In this document: positions 32,346 through 43,823 of the stretch, piece by piece
Layout of the letters: every line of letters begins with the position of its first letter
Numbering within the stretch: the first letter of the stretch is position 1
From: Gossypium raimondii
Lineage: Eukaryota; Streptophyta; Magnoliopsida; Malvales; Malvaceae
Length of the DNA: 64,000 nucleotides
Assembly: GCF_025698545.1 (NCBI RefSeq)
Contig: NC_068577.1
Coordinates: 23,577,250-23,641,249 of the forward strand
Reading direction: 5' to 3'
Translations under genes and position numbers: made by a program
Notes under the pieces: generated by a model
Told to the model about the DNA's origin: nothing
Databases searched by the model: none
The model's input: the letters and a program-made list of their open reading frames with translations, nothing else

Positions 32346-32900
32346 ACATTAACTGGTCGGAAGGACTGGTTCTCTACATACAGTCCAGTTAAAGGTGGAG
32401 TTGTGCTTATTGAGAACAATTCACCTTGTAAGATAATTGGTATTGGTACAGTTCAGATCAGGGTACATGAAAAAATTATGAGGACATTGTCAAATGTCAG
32501 ACATGTGTCTGATTTGAAGAAAAATCTCATCTCCTTAAGTATCTTAGACTCAAATGGTTGTAGGATCTTCATCGAGTCAAACGACATTAAGGATCTTGTG
32601 GAGCTCTTGTTCTGATGAGAGGATAGAAAATTGACAACCTATACATTTTGCAAGGTCTAACGGTGATTGGTGTGAAAGAAATTAAAGAAGCAAAGTCGAA
32701 ACAGTCGCCACGTCGTGATGAGGACTCACGAGATGTTGCGACAAAGCGATGAAATCCATTCTTTATAAATTCTAAATCAACTTGGTTGTGGCACATGCGA
32801 CTCGGTCATATGAGTGAGAAAGGTATGACTATTTTGAGTAAAATAAGTCTTCTTATAGGCACCAGAGTTGGAAACTTAGATTTCTACTAGTACTGCATTT
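32346..32900 (+). pseudogene. Ty1/copia protease end and gag-pre-integrase domain
   Basis: DWFSTYSPVKGGVVLIENNS, then CKIIGIGTVQIRVHEKIMRT, LSNVRHVSDLKKNLISLSIL and DSNGCRIFIES match the copia polyprotein just after its protease active site. The active site (DSGCS-type) itself is missing because the element is truncated at its fusion with the ATHILA ORF. Further on, WLWHMRLGHMSEKGMTILSK is the gag-pre-integrase zinc motif. The stretch between is broken by stops. Tork/TNT1-like copia is my reading. Confidence 0.82.
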
Positions 32901-32929
32901 ATAAGAAGCAGACGCAAGTAAAATTTCAT

Positions 32930-33610
32930 TTGACAGTGCACAGGACTAAAAGGACCCTTGAATACATTCATTCTACTTTATGGGCACTGACTCAAGTCAC
33001 CTCCAAAGGAGGTAGCAGATATCTCTTAACTTTTATTGATGACCACTCCAAGAGAGTTTGTATTTATTTCCTGAAGCACAAAAATGAAGTCTTTGGGATC
33101 TTTAAGCAATGGAAGACCTTCTAAAAAAGTAGACTGGAAAGCCCGTAAAGCGTTTAAGCATGGATAATAGTCTCGAGTTCTGTTCAGCTAAATTTAATGA
33201 TTACTGCAAAAAATAAGGAATTGAAAGACATCGCACAGTTGTTGGCACCCCGCAACAAAATAGTGTTACTGAAAGGATGAACAAAACTTTACATGAAAGA
33301 GCTCAGTGTATGCCTTCCAACGCAGACTTAGAAAAGCACTTTTGGGCAGAAGCTGTGAACCTAGCAAGCTATTTGGTGAACCAATCCCCACATCGAGCAT
33401 TGGATGGAAAGGTTCCTAAAGAGATATGGTCGAGTAATCTTTCAGATTACTCTAACCTTAGAGTATTCGATTGTCCTACTTATACATGAGCTAGTCAGGA
33501 AAAGCTCGAACCAAGGGTCGTGAGATGTATCTTTTTGAGTTTCACTATCGGGGTAAAATATTTTAAGCTATGGTGCTCGAAAACTAAAAACAAACTATGG
33601 TGAGTAGAGA
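32930..33610 (+). pseudogene. Ty1/copia integrase remnant
   Basis: Reads TLEYIHSTLWALTQV, then KGGSRYLLTFIDDHSKRVCI, YFLKHKNEVFGIFKQWKTF and, after a frameshift, SMDNSLEFCSAKFNDYCKK, GTPQQNSVTERMNKTLHERA and HFWAEAVNLASYLVNQSPHR. The first catalytic Asp of HSDLWG is changed to Thr (HSTLW). The FIDD Asp and the Glu of VTERMN remain. Frameshift and stops near 33123 and 33488 make it inactive. Confidence 0.85.
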
Positions 33611-34083
33611 TGTTATCTTTGATGAAAGTAAGATGTTTCACTTGAAAGAGGATTCGTCTACTCCTGCTGACACAATAAAATAGATAAATTTGAGCAAGGT
33701 GGAGCCAAAACAGTCGCCACATTGTGACAAGGACACCTAGGACATCACAATGACGTGAAAACTTCACAAGGTAGAAGCAAAACAGAGGCAACATTACGAC
33801 GAAGAGAACTGGGATGTCGTGATGAAATTCTCACGAACTCAAGGCTGAAGTTTTTTCGGTACAAAAGGAGGTTAATAAAGAAACTTCAGTTCAATTAAAG
33901 ATCCCACAATAATTATGAAATTATCTCACGACAAGGTAAGACATGAGGTCAAACCACCTTAGAAGTTCTGTCGTGGAAACCTATTAGCATATGCTCTAAA
34001 TGTTGCCGAGAGTATTGAGTTAGTCGATCCTTCTAATTACTTTGAGGCGGTTTAGGCTCCTAATTCCAACAAGTGACTTGCGG
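33611..34083 (+). pseudogene. Ty1/copia integrase-RT spacer
   Basis: Degraded linker with SNKFHLKED-type codons and a duplicated phrase: CAGTCGCCAC at 33711 also occurs at 32701 earlier in the element. The usual acidic linker before RT is not intact. It ends SSNYFEAV, close to the RT lead-in. Confidence 0.5.
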
Positions 34084-34893
34084 CTATGGAAGAGGAGAAG
34101 GAATCCCTTCAAAAGAACGAGACTTGGAAACTCGTAAAACCACCCACCAGAAAGAAGATAGTTGGTTGCAAATGGGTGTTCGAAAAGAAGGAAGGATCAA
34201 GTTTGGATGACACAAGATACAATGCAAGGTTGGTCGCAAAGGGCTACAGTTAAGTGGAGAGATTTTATTTTCCCAATTTTTTCTCTCTTTTTGTAAAGTA
34301 TACATCCATTCAGGCGTTATTAGCCCTTCTTTCAGTATACAACCTTGAATTAGAACAGTTAGAGGTGAAGACTGCATTCCTTCATGGCGACCTAAAAGAG
34401 GATATTGATATGCATCAACCTGAAGACTTTAGGATTGAAGGAAAGGAAGACCATGTTTGCCTTCTACAAAAATAATTGTACAGTCTGAAGTAGTCTCCTC
34501 AGTAGTGGTATAAGAAGTTTGATTCTTTCATGTTAAGCATTAGTTTTGTTCGAAGTAAGTATGACAACTATGTGTATTTGCATCATCTTGATGATGGATC
34601 ATTTATATATTTGATGCTTTATGTTTTATGATATGCTAATTGCGACTAAGGATCCATCTAAAATTGATCGGTTAAAAACCATTACTAACTCTAGGTTCAA
34701 GATGAAAGACCTTGGTGTGGTTAAGAATATTTTAGGGATGGAAATTTTCAGAAATAGAAACTTCAGAAAGATATTTTTTTCTCAGAAAAGGTACATCGAA
34801 AGAATTCTTGAGCAATTTGGAATGCAAAATTCAAAATCAGTTAGTACTCCCTTAGCTGCACGCTTCAGAATTTTAACTTCAAAGATACCATAA
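34084..34893 (+). pseudogene. Ty1/copia reverse transcriptase remnant
   Basis: Blocks in order: AAMEEEKESLQKNETWKLV, GCKWVFEKKEG, RYNARLVAKGYS, then LEQLEVKTAFLHGDLKED (the catalytic Asp of QLDVKTAF is now Glu), HQPEDFRIEGKEDHVCLL, SLKXSPQXWYKKFDSF and SKYDNYVYLHHLDDG. The YVDDM box is hit by a frameshift: the sequence reads TTATGTTTTATGATATGC, leaving YV then DML in different frames. The last piece is FKMKDLGVVKNILGMEIFRN, the RT thumb. The enzyme is dead at both catalytic sites. Confidence 0.87.
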
Positions 34894-34952
34894 ACCAAAT
34901 ATAAAGAAAAGTACATGTCCTCGATTCCCTACTCCAGTGCAGTTAAAAGTTT

Positions 34953-35399
34953 ATGTATGCAATGGTTTGCACTCACCTCGATATTTCATATGTTGTTAGT
35001 GTTGTAAGTAGATACATGGCTAAACTCGAAAAATTACACTGGCAAGCAGCTAAATGGATTCCCAAGTATTTTAGGGGCATATCCATTGTTTGTTTGGAAT
35101 TCAGAAGAAGTTCAGAGGGTTTAGTTGGCTATGTGGACTTAGATTATGCAAAAGATTTAGACCAAAGAAGATCTCTCACAGGTTATCTATTCGCTTTTGG
35201 CAATTGTGCTATTAGCTGGAAAGCCACGCTTCAAGCCACCATGGCTTTGTCGACTACTAAAGAAGAATATATGGCAATCATAGAAATTGTGAAAGAAGTC
35301 ATTTGGTTGAGAGGCCTATTCGGGGAGCTGGTTAATAAACACGACGCGGTTGTTGTATATTGCGATAGCCAAAGTACCATATATCTCACTAAAGATTAG
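34953..35399 (+). pseudogene. Ty1/copia RNase H domain
   Basis: 148 open codons: ISYVVSVVSRYMAKLEKLHW, QAAKWIPKYFRG, LVGYVDLDYAKDLDQRRSLT (family YSDADWAGDxDxRRS; Asp kept as DLDYA), GYLFAFGNCAISWKATLQAT, MALSTTKEEYMA (family ALSTTEAEYMA) and VVVYCDSQSTIYL (DNQSA-type Asp kept). It removes template RNA during reverse transcription. It is the least broken part of this element. Downstream, residues of the C-terminal KTVDIRFHF-type end are seen with stops. Confidence 0.88.
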
Positions 35400-35647
35400 A
35401 TGCATCATGAAAGAATAGAGCACATAGATATTCGATCACTTTGTTTGGTAGGTGGTTACTCAATGAGATGTTCAGATTCATAAGATTGACACAAAAAGTA
35501 ATCCAGCCGATATGATGACCAAAAGTCTTCCAATTTTCAAGTTCAAACATTGTTTGGACTTGGTTAGTATCTTGCAAAGATCAAGTTAAGCCCGTAACGA
35601 GGAACAACAAATGAAGACATGTGAAAATACAAGTCAATGTGGAGATT

Positions 35648-36361
35648 TGTGGATTGTGCCTCATATTTTCGAACGAAACAGAGTCGACATTGCTACGAGG
35701 AAGAGTCGACGTCCAGACAACGTGACACTCGATGTCCCAGTGAGAAGGAACTAACATCCCGACAAGGCGACATACGACGTGACGACATGTTCCCATATAA
35801 ACCGAGTTTCTTCTCTTAATTAAACTCTTATTTTTTTCCTAGTCGAACTCTGATTAATTTAGGATATTTTAGTCATATTTGACCTCCGAATTTGGCCAAT
35901 TATAAGGCCTTAGTAACCCTAGAATAAAGAATACAACATATTACAACATAACACAATTAAGAAAAGGCTTTAACAGATCTTTAAGAAAATTTTGTGTTTT
36001 AGTCGAAGGGTTTTGTATTCAGGATTCAGGATTAGTTTTTTATCATCTCGATCTTGTACTCTTCGATTATTTGCTCATTAGTGGTCTTTTTTTTTACCCA
36101 TGGTTTTTTATCCTCTTTTCTAGAGATGAGTTTTTCCACGTAAAATTGTGTGTTTAAATTTCTCTATTTTTCGCTTTCATTGTTTATACGGGTCGATCAC
36201 CTACAAAAAGTAAGTTTTTTAATCGAAAACAATAAACCAGTTTTTACTGAGTTAGGTGCTCCTGGAAGCTCCTTTATATGCTGACTCTTGGGATTTATGT
36301 TTCATTAGGACTAGGTGCATGTAGCAACGACCGTTGAGTCTTCATGGTTCTGCTTCCTACA
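35648..36361 (+). repeat. 3' LTR of the copia element
   Basis: After the purine-rich AATGTGGAGATT (35636-35647), the LTR starts TGTGGATTGTGCC and ends near TTCCTACA at 36361. It contains a TTATAAGGCCTTAG stretch (35900) usual for copia LTRs. The 5' LTR is absent, so no target duplication can be tested. The end is approximate by a few bases. Confidence 0.7.
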
Positions 36362-36836
36362 CATCATAGATGAAATATTTTGATGAATGTAATTTTATGT
36401 TCAAAAGCACCTAATATCATGTATTGATTGATTGTAATTTCATCTGAACATGGTTATGTTGGACATGGTATGAAGGCAAACTTATACCATTTGTTTTCCA
36501 GAATGCATAAAGCTCTTGAAATGAAGTCTCCCTCAATGAAATATGCAGTAGCTTTTGGATTTTCACTAAAGTCCACCATCCTTCCCAAGTAATTAAATTA
36601 GTCTTTATGATATTGTGGAAGTCTAGGGTGGAAATGGAAATAGGTCATCTTGTCTGTGCTGTCATTTCAATATAATTCCAGATTGTTATTATCTTGGTTT
36701 TGTAAAATACTAGGTAAATCCCTATATATCCTTAGAGAATAGAGAGAATTCTCAGTTAATTTTATTACAGTAGGTCCAAACCATGCTATTTGCTCACAGA
36801 CCTTCTTTATTTAGGTTTCTCATACTCAAAAGTGCT
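36362..36836. other. Low-copy-looking intergenic DNA
   Basis: No transposon domain, repeat or gene was recognised. Confidence 0.4.
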
Positions 36837-36844
36837 AATCTATT

Positions 36845-38068
36845 TAGAGGTGAGCATTCGATCAAATCGAATCGAATCGAATCGAAAATTTTCGAGTTAA
36901 TTGAGTTTTCGAATCTCATTTTATCATCCTAACTTTATTTGAAATTTTCTCGAATCGAGTCGAATGAGATGGAATTCAAATCGAATCGAATCGAACATAT
37001 TTGTTCAAGTTAAATTTTAAAAAATAATTTTGGGTCCTTGTAACCACTGTCACCCATCGTAATAAAATTTGTCCACCTTAATCAATTTTTTTATTAACTT
37101 TCATCACCTCATAATTTATTTATTAAATTTTTATATACTGGTTAGCTTCTTTGCTTGCTTAGTTGTTTCAATTATCTTCAGATTCTTGTCACTATGTATT
37201 TTGGAATTAAAAATATATTAAATGTAAAAATATGATTTTTAATAAAAGTTATTTTAAAAATAAAATGTGAAATTGATACCAATATAAAATTTTAACACGA
37301 ATATTTTATGGCATAATTAATAATTCAATTTTAATATAAATATTCAATATGACTAAACAATTCAATAATATAAATAATATAAAATGTGAAATTTAATTTA
37401 ATAATATAAATAGTAGATATAAATAAAATTATTACTATTTATGTTTAGTGCTTTTTTGGATAATTTTGATTTTTTATTTGTGAGTAAAGGGTGAGAAGTA
37501 AAAGTTTAGGGGGAAAATAAAAAGTTTTGGGGAATAAAAGTTTGAGGGAAAGTAAATAAGGGGGAGTAAAATTTTGGAGGAAAAATATTTAAAAAAAATG
37601 GAGGAGGGAGGGTTTGGGGTAGATGAGAGGTGGGATGGGAAGGGAATAAAAGTTTTAGGGGAAAAGTGGGAGGGAGAAAAAATTTTGGGGTAAAATAAAA
37701 GGTTTTTAGGGTTTTTAGGAGTAAAATTTTGAGAAAAAGTAAATGGAAGAGTAAAATTTTGGTGGGAAATGGATTTTGAGTAGATTGGGGGGTTGGGAGG
37801 GGAGGGGAGTAAAAGTATTGGGGGAAAGTGGGAAGAAGTAAAAGTTTTGAGGGAAAAGTAAAAAAATTTGGGAGTTTGGGGTAAAAATGTAAAATATTAT
37901 AGTTTGATATTCTAATTATTCGAGTTATTCGAATTCGAAAACTTAACTCGATTCGAACTCGAAATTTGAAAATAAAATTCGAGTTGATTCGAATAACTCG
38001 ATTCGTTTAACTCGAAATTCGAATTTTTTTTTATTTTTTCAAGTTGAATCGAGTTTTGCTCACACCTA
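36845..38068. mobile_element. Non-autonomous hAT-like DNA transposon, 1224 bp
   Basis: Exact 8-bp duplication AATCTATT at 36837-36844 and 38069-38076, the size made by hAT transposases. Termini TAGAGGTGAGCA and, inverted, TAGGTGTGAGCA. Next to each end lies a TCGAATCGAATCGA-type region (36870-36995 and 37915-38055), which can pair with itself. The middle, 37480-37890, is strongly purine-biased (GGGGAAAATAAAAGTTTTGG-like). There is no transposase ORF, so movement would depend on another element. Confidence 0.9.
37490..37890. repeat. Purine-biased GGGAAAAGTAAAAGTTT repeats inside hAT element
   Basis: About ten degenerate units of 30-45 bp built from GTAAAAGTTTTGGGGGAAA-like sequence; nearly no C on the plus strand for 400 bp. 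Confidence 0.75.
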
Positions 38069-38076
38069 AATCTATT

Positions 38077-40640
38077 AGATTAGTATTCATTTTCTAATTT
38101 CTATTCCCCTATACTTTAAGCTGTTAATGGAGTTAACTACCTCGCCTGGCCGGAGTTTGCTATTACAATCTGGCCATGCGACTACCTCGACCTCCACTTC
38201 GTCAAAATTAGGAATTCATGAATACATATGTAGGATACTTGTAACTCCTTTGTTCCTTGTTTGCATGATTCACATGTGCTTTCAAAGTAACCGATCATGA
38301 TGGGATTTACACCGTACATATGTTAAGACCTTAATAGAAGGAAACCATCCCTATAAACACCTTGCTCAGTTTGGAGAAGGAATCCTCTTCCTCTCGATCA
38401 GCTCCTTCTACCTCTCAACCAAACCAAAATCAATTAAATCTCTTTTACGGAGAGCACTACCGTGTGAACCGTTACGTAAACCTCCTACCTCAATTCTCCC
38501 TCAACAGTTAACACCTTTCTGATTGATTATCTCAACTTTAAAGCCTTAGCTTATGTCATCTTACCAAAGACTACGTAGAGATGACAAGAAAATGTAACAT
38601 AAGCACGAACCAATATACAATCTTATTAAAATCTATATTATATTAAGTATGATATAAAAATATATAATACCTTAAACATAATTATAACACAAAAAAATAA
38701 CAGGATTGCCAGATCTAGTCTATATATATATATATATATATCAGAATATAGGTGTAATGGTATAGAAAATATTGGCATACAATGAAGTTATCTTTTAAGT
38801 ACTGGACTACGACAATATCTATCAGTTTTGAGGGGACTCTGATAAAAGATTCCAAAGAGAGCAGTTTACAGTTTTGAGTGATGGTAGGGTAAAAGTATGT
38901 GTTGTACAGTTTGAAGTAGTTGGGGAATTATATCACAGGACCTTACCATGTTGTCTTTTACAAGAGAGCTTCGAAGGAGGCAAGAGTAACATGGCCTTCA
39001 TGTGCTAAACAAAAGCCAAAGTCCTTTTCAACCATAAAAGTGAAAATAATTTGCCTCTTAGACTTTTCTTGGCTCAACAAACCACACCGTATTTCGGTGA
39101 TCATCAGTGGGCCTTTCTCGTCTCCTGTTTATTCTCAAACCATTTCTCTCCGAACCAATCTCATTCACAGAACATGCAAGTGTCTTTCATGGACTGTGAC
39201 TCATGGGGTAATCATTTTGCTGTTTTTTTTTTTTTTTTTGCAGTAAATCTTGCATTGATCCCTCAACCTGTCAACATAAAAACAACTTGATTTTGCCTTT
39301 CTTTTCAGTTGGTCAACATTTTAGGATTATAAGGAAGATTTGGGTTAAGTTGAAAAATGCAACTATATGTTGCATATTAGTATCCATTAAGACCTTCAAA
39401 CCAATGTACTTACGTTTGTTCTAGTGCCTTGTTGGGGATTTAAGGATCTGATTTGTCATGAAAACGTTTAGGGGGTCTTAGCCTGAGGAAAACAAAAAGA
39501 AAAAACCAAATCAGACACCACATCTATTGCCATTTTGGAACACTTTGTGAGCCTAGAACATGGAGGCATTTGAAGAATAGCAATTATTGTCTCTAAAACT
39601 ATATAAAAAAAATATTTCCTTATTTTAAGTGGTGGAGATTTCAGAGAGGACCACATTCAAAAGAAAACCCATCGGCCCTTTGGGACATTCTTTTCCAAAC
39701 TGCACCCAACACTCAAGGGGCTTTTATGCCCTGGCATGTTTGGCTTAATTTCCATTTTTCTGATTAAAAATGGCTAACTGAATTGAAATGCTGACCATGT
39801 AAGGAGAAAAAAAAAGCAATTCTATGATCAAAACCTGCAAATGTAACAGTAAAAAACCACATGGGTTTCTGCAAAAAGCCTTTGGATACTGCATGCAGTG
39901 AAAAATTGTTGTGTTTCTTGTGCCTTTCAGACTCAGACCACAGAATCACAAGCCAAAACAATCACAAATATCCAAAACCAACAAAACTGTTGTACAGTTC
40001 CCTCCAGTACACTTACTATCGGTCCCTGATTTCAGGTAGAGACACACACAGAGATGAACCAAGGCAAACTCCTTGTAAATTATAAAGAACTATAGTAAAA
40101 GGACTAAATGCATTAAAAATGCATTCTACATTGTGTTAGGAAATATATTAGAAAACAAATAGTTAGTATTGAAAGGATAAATAAATTGAGTGTAAATAAA
40201 TAAAATAATTAATATGCCGTGGAATCTTGATCGATGTTCTTATATAGTAAACATCACCCTCCAAAAAATAAAAAGTAATAGAGGATTTTTCTCAACCAGA
40301 AAAAAAATTATTTCTAAAAAACAGAACAGAAATTTTATTAAAAATAAAGCAACACAAGCAAAGCAGCAATAGCACATGTATTGGGCTTTTACTCTTAATT
40401 TTTTCTCAAACTAATATGGAATTACCCGCATTGTACTACCAACACCTTGTACAAAATTTAACAAAAAAGAAAAACAAAAACATCAAGTTGCAGTGGCTAT
40501 TTAATTCTACGATATCAACATTAGAAGTAGCTAAATCAGAAGATAGGGAAAGAGGGACCATGTTGTCATTAGGAGGACCAACAAAGAATAAAAATTCAAA
40601 TGGGGTGGTTTGGCTCCCACCATGTCGTTTACACATATAA
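38077..40640. other. Intergenic DNA upstream of the SAUR gene
   Basis: No transposon domains were seen. It contains a (TA)n microsatellite at 38721-38741 and a T17 run near 39222-39238. Several short open frames lack similarity. A GAGACA (inverse TGTCTC, the auxin-response core) occurs at 40039-40044, about 800 bp before the gene, too far and too short to claim. This is likely promoter plus gene-poor spacer. Confidence 0.5.
38721..38741. repeat. (TA)n microsatellite
   Basis: About ten TA units in a row. Confidence 0.95.
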
Positions 40641-40642
40641 CA

Positions 40643-40675
40643 CATACATGCATACATACATACATACATACATAC
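40643..40675. repeat. (CATA)n microsatellite
   Basis: CATACATG followed by six CATA units, about 170 bp before the SAUR start codon. Confidence 0.95.
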
Positions 40676-40756
40676 CCTAATAACACCCGTGGCTTGTCCC
40701 TTTAGGGTTTGCCCCAACAGTCCCACATGACCCTTGAGGCTCAGCCTCAACTATCC

Positions 40757-40764
40757 ATAAATAA
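40757..40764 (+). promoter_or_regulatory. Probable TATA box of the SAUR gene
   Basis: ATAAATAA lies 83 bp before the SAUR ATG (40847), leaving room for a 5' leader of about 50 nt (start near 40790). That leader is C-rich, free of ATG and ends ACAACAGCAATGGC, a good plant start context. Confidence 0.5.
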
Positions 40765-40846
40765 TTAACCCTCCATCTCCCCCTCCCAATCCTCCCATCC
40801 CACTATACACCTTCTATTCTACAACCACTTCCACACAACAACAGCA

Positions 40847-41161
40847 ATGGCAATTAGAAAACCATCCAAACTGCCTCAAACCGCAGTTCTGAAGCAAATC
40901 CTGAAGAGATGTTCAAGCTTAGGCAGGAAACATGGATATGACGAAGATGGGCTCCCACTTGACGTACCAAAAGGTCACTTTGCCGTTTACGTTGGTGAAA
41001 ACAGAAGCAGATACATCGTCCCTATCTCATTCTTGACCCACCCTGAGTTCCAATGTTTGCTTCGACGAGCGGAGGAAGAGTTTGGGTTTAACCATGATAT
41101 GGGCCTTACCATCCCTTGTGAAGAAGTTGTTTTTCGCTCTCTTGCATCTATGCTTAGATGA
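40847..41161 (+). CDS. SAUR family small auxin-up RNA protein
   Basis: Intact single-exon gene of 104 codons, the usual size and structure of plant SAURs. Residues about 1-30 are a basic, variable N-terminus ([25 protein letters not shown]). Residues 34-102 are the SAUR domain (auxin_inducible family): [60 protein letters not shown]. SAURs are short-lived proteins induced by auxin; known members inhibit PP2C.D phosphatases and so promote H+-ATPase activity and cell expansion, a role assumed here by family. The first ATG is chosen because it starts the conserved MAIRK and has a good context. It is the only intact host gene seen and stands alone, without the tandem SAUR neighbours that are common. 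The closest group is probably SAUR50/71-like, without certainty. Confidence 0.93.
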   Translation: MAIRKPSKLPQTAVLKQILKRCSSLGRKHGYDEDGLPLDVPKGHFAVYVGENRSRYIVPISFLTHPEFQCLLRRAEEEFGFNHDMGLTIPCEEVVFRSLASMLR

Positions 41162-41525
41162 AAATGGGGAAAAAGAATATATTGAGTTGCGAAATGAAGG
41201 GGTTCTGCCTTTGCATTTTTGGAGAAAGATGACCAAGAGAAGCATAGCAACCATATATATTGCAGAGCTAATTTCTCGGTTTTCTAACATCATTTCTTCA
41301 TTGTGATTCTTGATCCCTTTTGGGGTTTTTTCTTTTCTTTTTACTATTTCGGACCCATGTTTTATTAATTAGTTATTAGTGACTCTAACTAGAGCTAAGA
41401 ATTATAACATTTTCTGGGTCCAATCATTTGTATAAACTTGTGTTTCCTCACAGATTTTGTGAGAGAAGTTGAAAGTTAAGGAAACAACCTTATTTTATCT
41501 TCCAATGCAAATCAAGTAAATCTTT
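41162..41525 (+). other. Probable 3' UTR and downstream flank of SAUR
   Basis: AT-rich sequence after the stop codon, with T-rich tracts (41315-41350) and a TTTGTATAAACTTGTG stretch (41427). No exact AATAAA is seen near the stop, so the polyadenylation point is not placed. Confidence 0.4.
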
Positions 41526-41527
41526 TC

Positions 41528-41551
41528 TTTTATTATTATTATTATTATTAT
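41528..41551. repeat. (TTA)n microsatellite
   Basis: Seven to eight TTA/ATT units in a row. Confidence 0.9.
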
Positions 41552-42785
41552 AGCTTAGCTCTAGGTAGGGAAAAACATAATCCTGAGTCAAACTCAAAAC
41601 CAAAGCGGAGGGCATGTAATGTAAGGAAAAAGAAAAACATTAGAATCAGCAACCTGTCTGAGAATGTGGAATCACAGGTTTCAACTGTTGTTTATAAGAT
41701 ATTTATAACTGGGTCATTATGTTTTTTTCTTTCTTTCTTTTCATGCCTAATTAGTGAAGGAAGAATATGGGTTTAAAATCAAATTTGCTAAATTTGACTT
41801 GCTATCTTAAATGAAAAAACTAGAAGCAACTATTCTCATTCAAATAATGATACAAAATCAATTTTTTTAAATATTTGTTTATTTCAACTACTGATTAAAA
41901 TTATCTTTATTATCATATAATATAATTTGAAATAAATGTTTCATGCAAAAAATTTCCTCGAAAAAGCAAAGGCATCATGATTGCATCCATATTTCATGCT
42001 CACGTATTAGTTGACTATTGGGGTATGCTCTTTACTCCATTAATGATTTGATCTGATCTAATCCTCAGCAAACATTAATTATTGCATTTGATACATCGCT
42101 CTCGTTCTAAATACTAACCTCTTCAATCTTTTAAATCCAAGACTTTTCACTCTCTTCTCAAAAATCATATATGAGAAGGTGTATAAAATTACTCTATAAG
42201 ATTAATGCATCATACTTGCTTCAGAGTATTTGGCGTAACACACACAATAGCTTTCAAAATAATTAATTTTAATTCACTTCAATCTCCTCAAAAGTTATAA
42301 AATAGTAAAATTTCATATTCACCTTTAAAATTTATAATTCAGTTATGACATTTATAAAGTTACATGTGTGTCATTATTTTATTTTAAATACTTTCATTTT
42401 TTAACCTTAGTTTAATTATAATATTTCACTATTTTAAAAATGAATCAATTTATTCATAGATTATAAATTGAGATACTCATTTAAAAAATAGTATAATTAA
42501 GGTATGGTTATGTTCGTTTCACAATCCATGAAAATTAACCCTTTTAGGGTTTATGACTACCCCTCCCAATATAGTTATCTCTAAGGTTTGAACCTGAGTT
42601 CTCTTCATGGAAATGCAACATGCTTTACCACTATCTTATCTTCACAATTTTCCCAAACTTCGTCCCTTAAAGTATTTGGACTCCCTCAAGTTTGGTCATT
42701 ATTTTTTGTTTTAATCATCATTTACCTTTTTCTCTTAGCCACAAAATTTATCCAACTTGACATCCACACCTATTCAATATAACTA
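41552..42785. other. AT-rich intergenic DNA
   Basis: Nothing recognised: no repeats over 15 bp, no coding similarity. A 64-codon open frame (42588-42782) looks random. Confidence 0.4.
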
Positions 42786-43823
42786 CCTTAAGGTCGACTA
42801 CTTTACCAACTTGTTTGAAACCTATAATACTGATACTTCAGATCTTATTACTCAAGCTATCAATACATGCAATATTTAGCAGATGAAAGACACATTGTGC
42901 TCGGAGTTGACGATAGAGGAGGTGTTTGAAGTCTTTTTTTTCATATTAATCCTATAATGCCTTAAACATTGATGGTATGCCCAATTTATTTTGTCTTATT
43001 TTTGGGATATTTTGGTGTTGAGGTTTTGAGTTCTATCTAGAGTTACTTAAGGGTAACCTCCTTATGCACAATGTCAATAAAATTGTTATCATTCTTATCC
43101 TTAGGATTGATAACCCAAAAAACTATGATGAGTTTTAGGCCTATTAGGTTGTATACAATTTTTTTTACAAATTTGTGTCAATGGTCCTTGTTGATTATTT
43201 GAAACATGTTCTTGCACATTGTATCAGCCACAATAAGAGTTGTGGTTGCTCATGAACTATGCATTGTCTTTGTAGTTCTAAAAGTGATTCTAATAAGGGT
43301 TTTACACTAAATCTTGATATGTCTAAGGCATATAATCATGCAGAATGAGAATTATTGCATTATATTATAGTTTGCAAGGCTTTTGACAGTCACTTGATTG
43401 CTATCATTATGAACTGCATTTCTATTTTCTCATATTTAGCATGGATTAATGAAAAGTTGATTGATGTGTTTTGCCAAAGAAGGGATTACATCGAGGTGAT
43501 CCCTTATCTCCTTATATGTTTCTAATTTGTATAGAGGGCCTCTCAGCTTTGTTGACTCATGCACAATTGGATGGCTCTATTCTGTATGTTAGGGTAAGTC
43601 AAAACATTCTCATGGTTAAGTCACTTTTTTTTTTGTAAATGATATCCTTATTTTCTGAGGACTATTAGTGCTAAAGTTGAAAAATTGAAGGACATTTTAG
43701 AGGTAATGAACAAATTTCTAGGGAGAAGGTGAATAATTCGCTTATCTATTTTAGTCCTAGTACACCTTCTAAATCGTGGCAGATAGTGGCTACACCCCAA
43801 CGTGCGTGCCTTGAGGCTATGAA
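42786..43823 (+). pseudogene. LINE (L1-type) reverse-transcriptase remnant
   Basis: Read through several frameshifts: YFTNLFETYNTDTSDL, SELTIEEVFEVFF, then a LNIDGMPNLFCLIF stretch (family GPDGLPALFFQK), KNYDEF, VLVDYLKHVLAHCISHNKS, FTLNLDMSKAYNHAE (catalytic Asp kept, next residue now a stop), AIIMNCISIFS, FCQRRGLHRGDPLSPYMFLI, IEGLSALLTHAQLDGS and LFFVNDI where the catalytic FADD box should be. The second catalytic pair is thus lost. It would have copied its own mRNA at a nick in target DNA. It is cut off at 43823 by an LTR. Confidence 0.8.

Noticed and set aside
40436..40750. Minus-strand 104-codon open frame next to the SAUR gene
   Set aside because: It includes the CATA microsatellite (VCMYVCMYACM) and the SAUR upstream region; no similarity to known proteins.
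41082..41306. Second frame overlapping the SAUR 3' end
   Set aside because: Shadow of the SAUR coding sequence; the conserved SAUR domain fixes the frame at 40847-41161.
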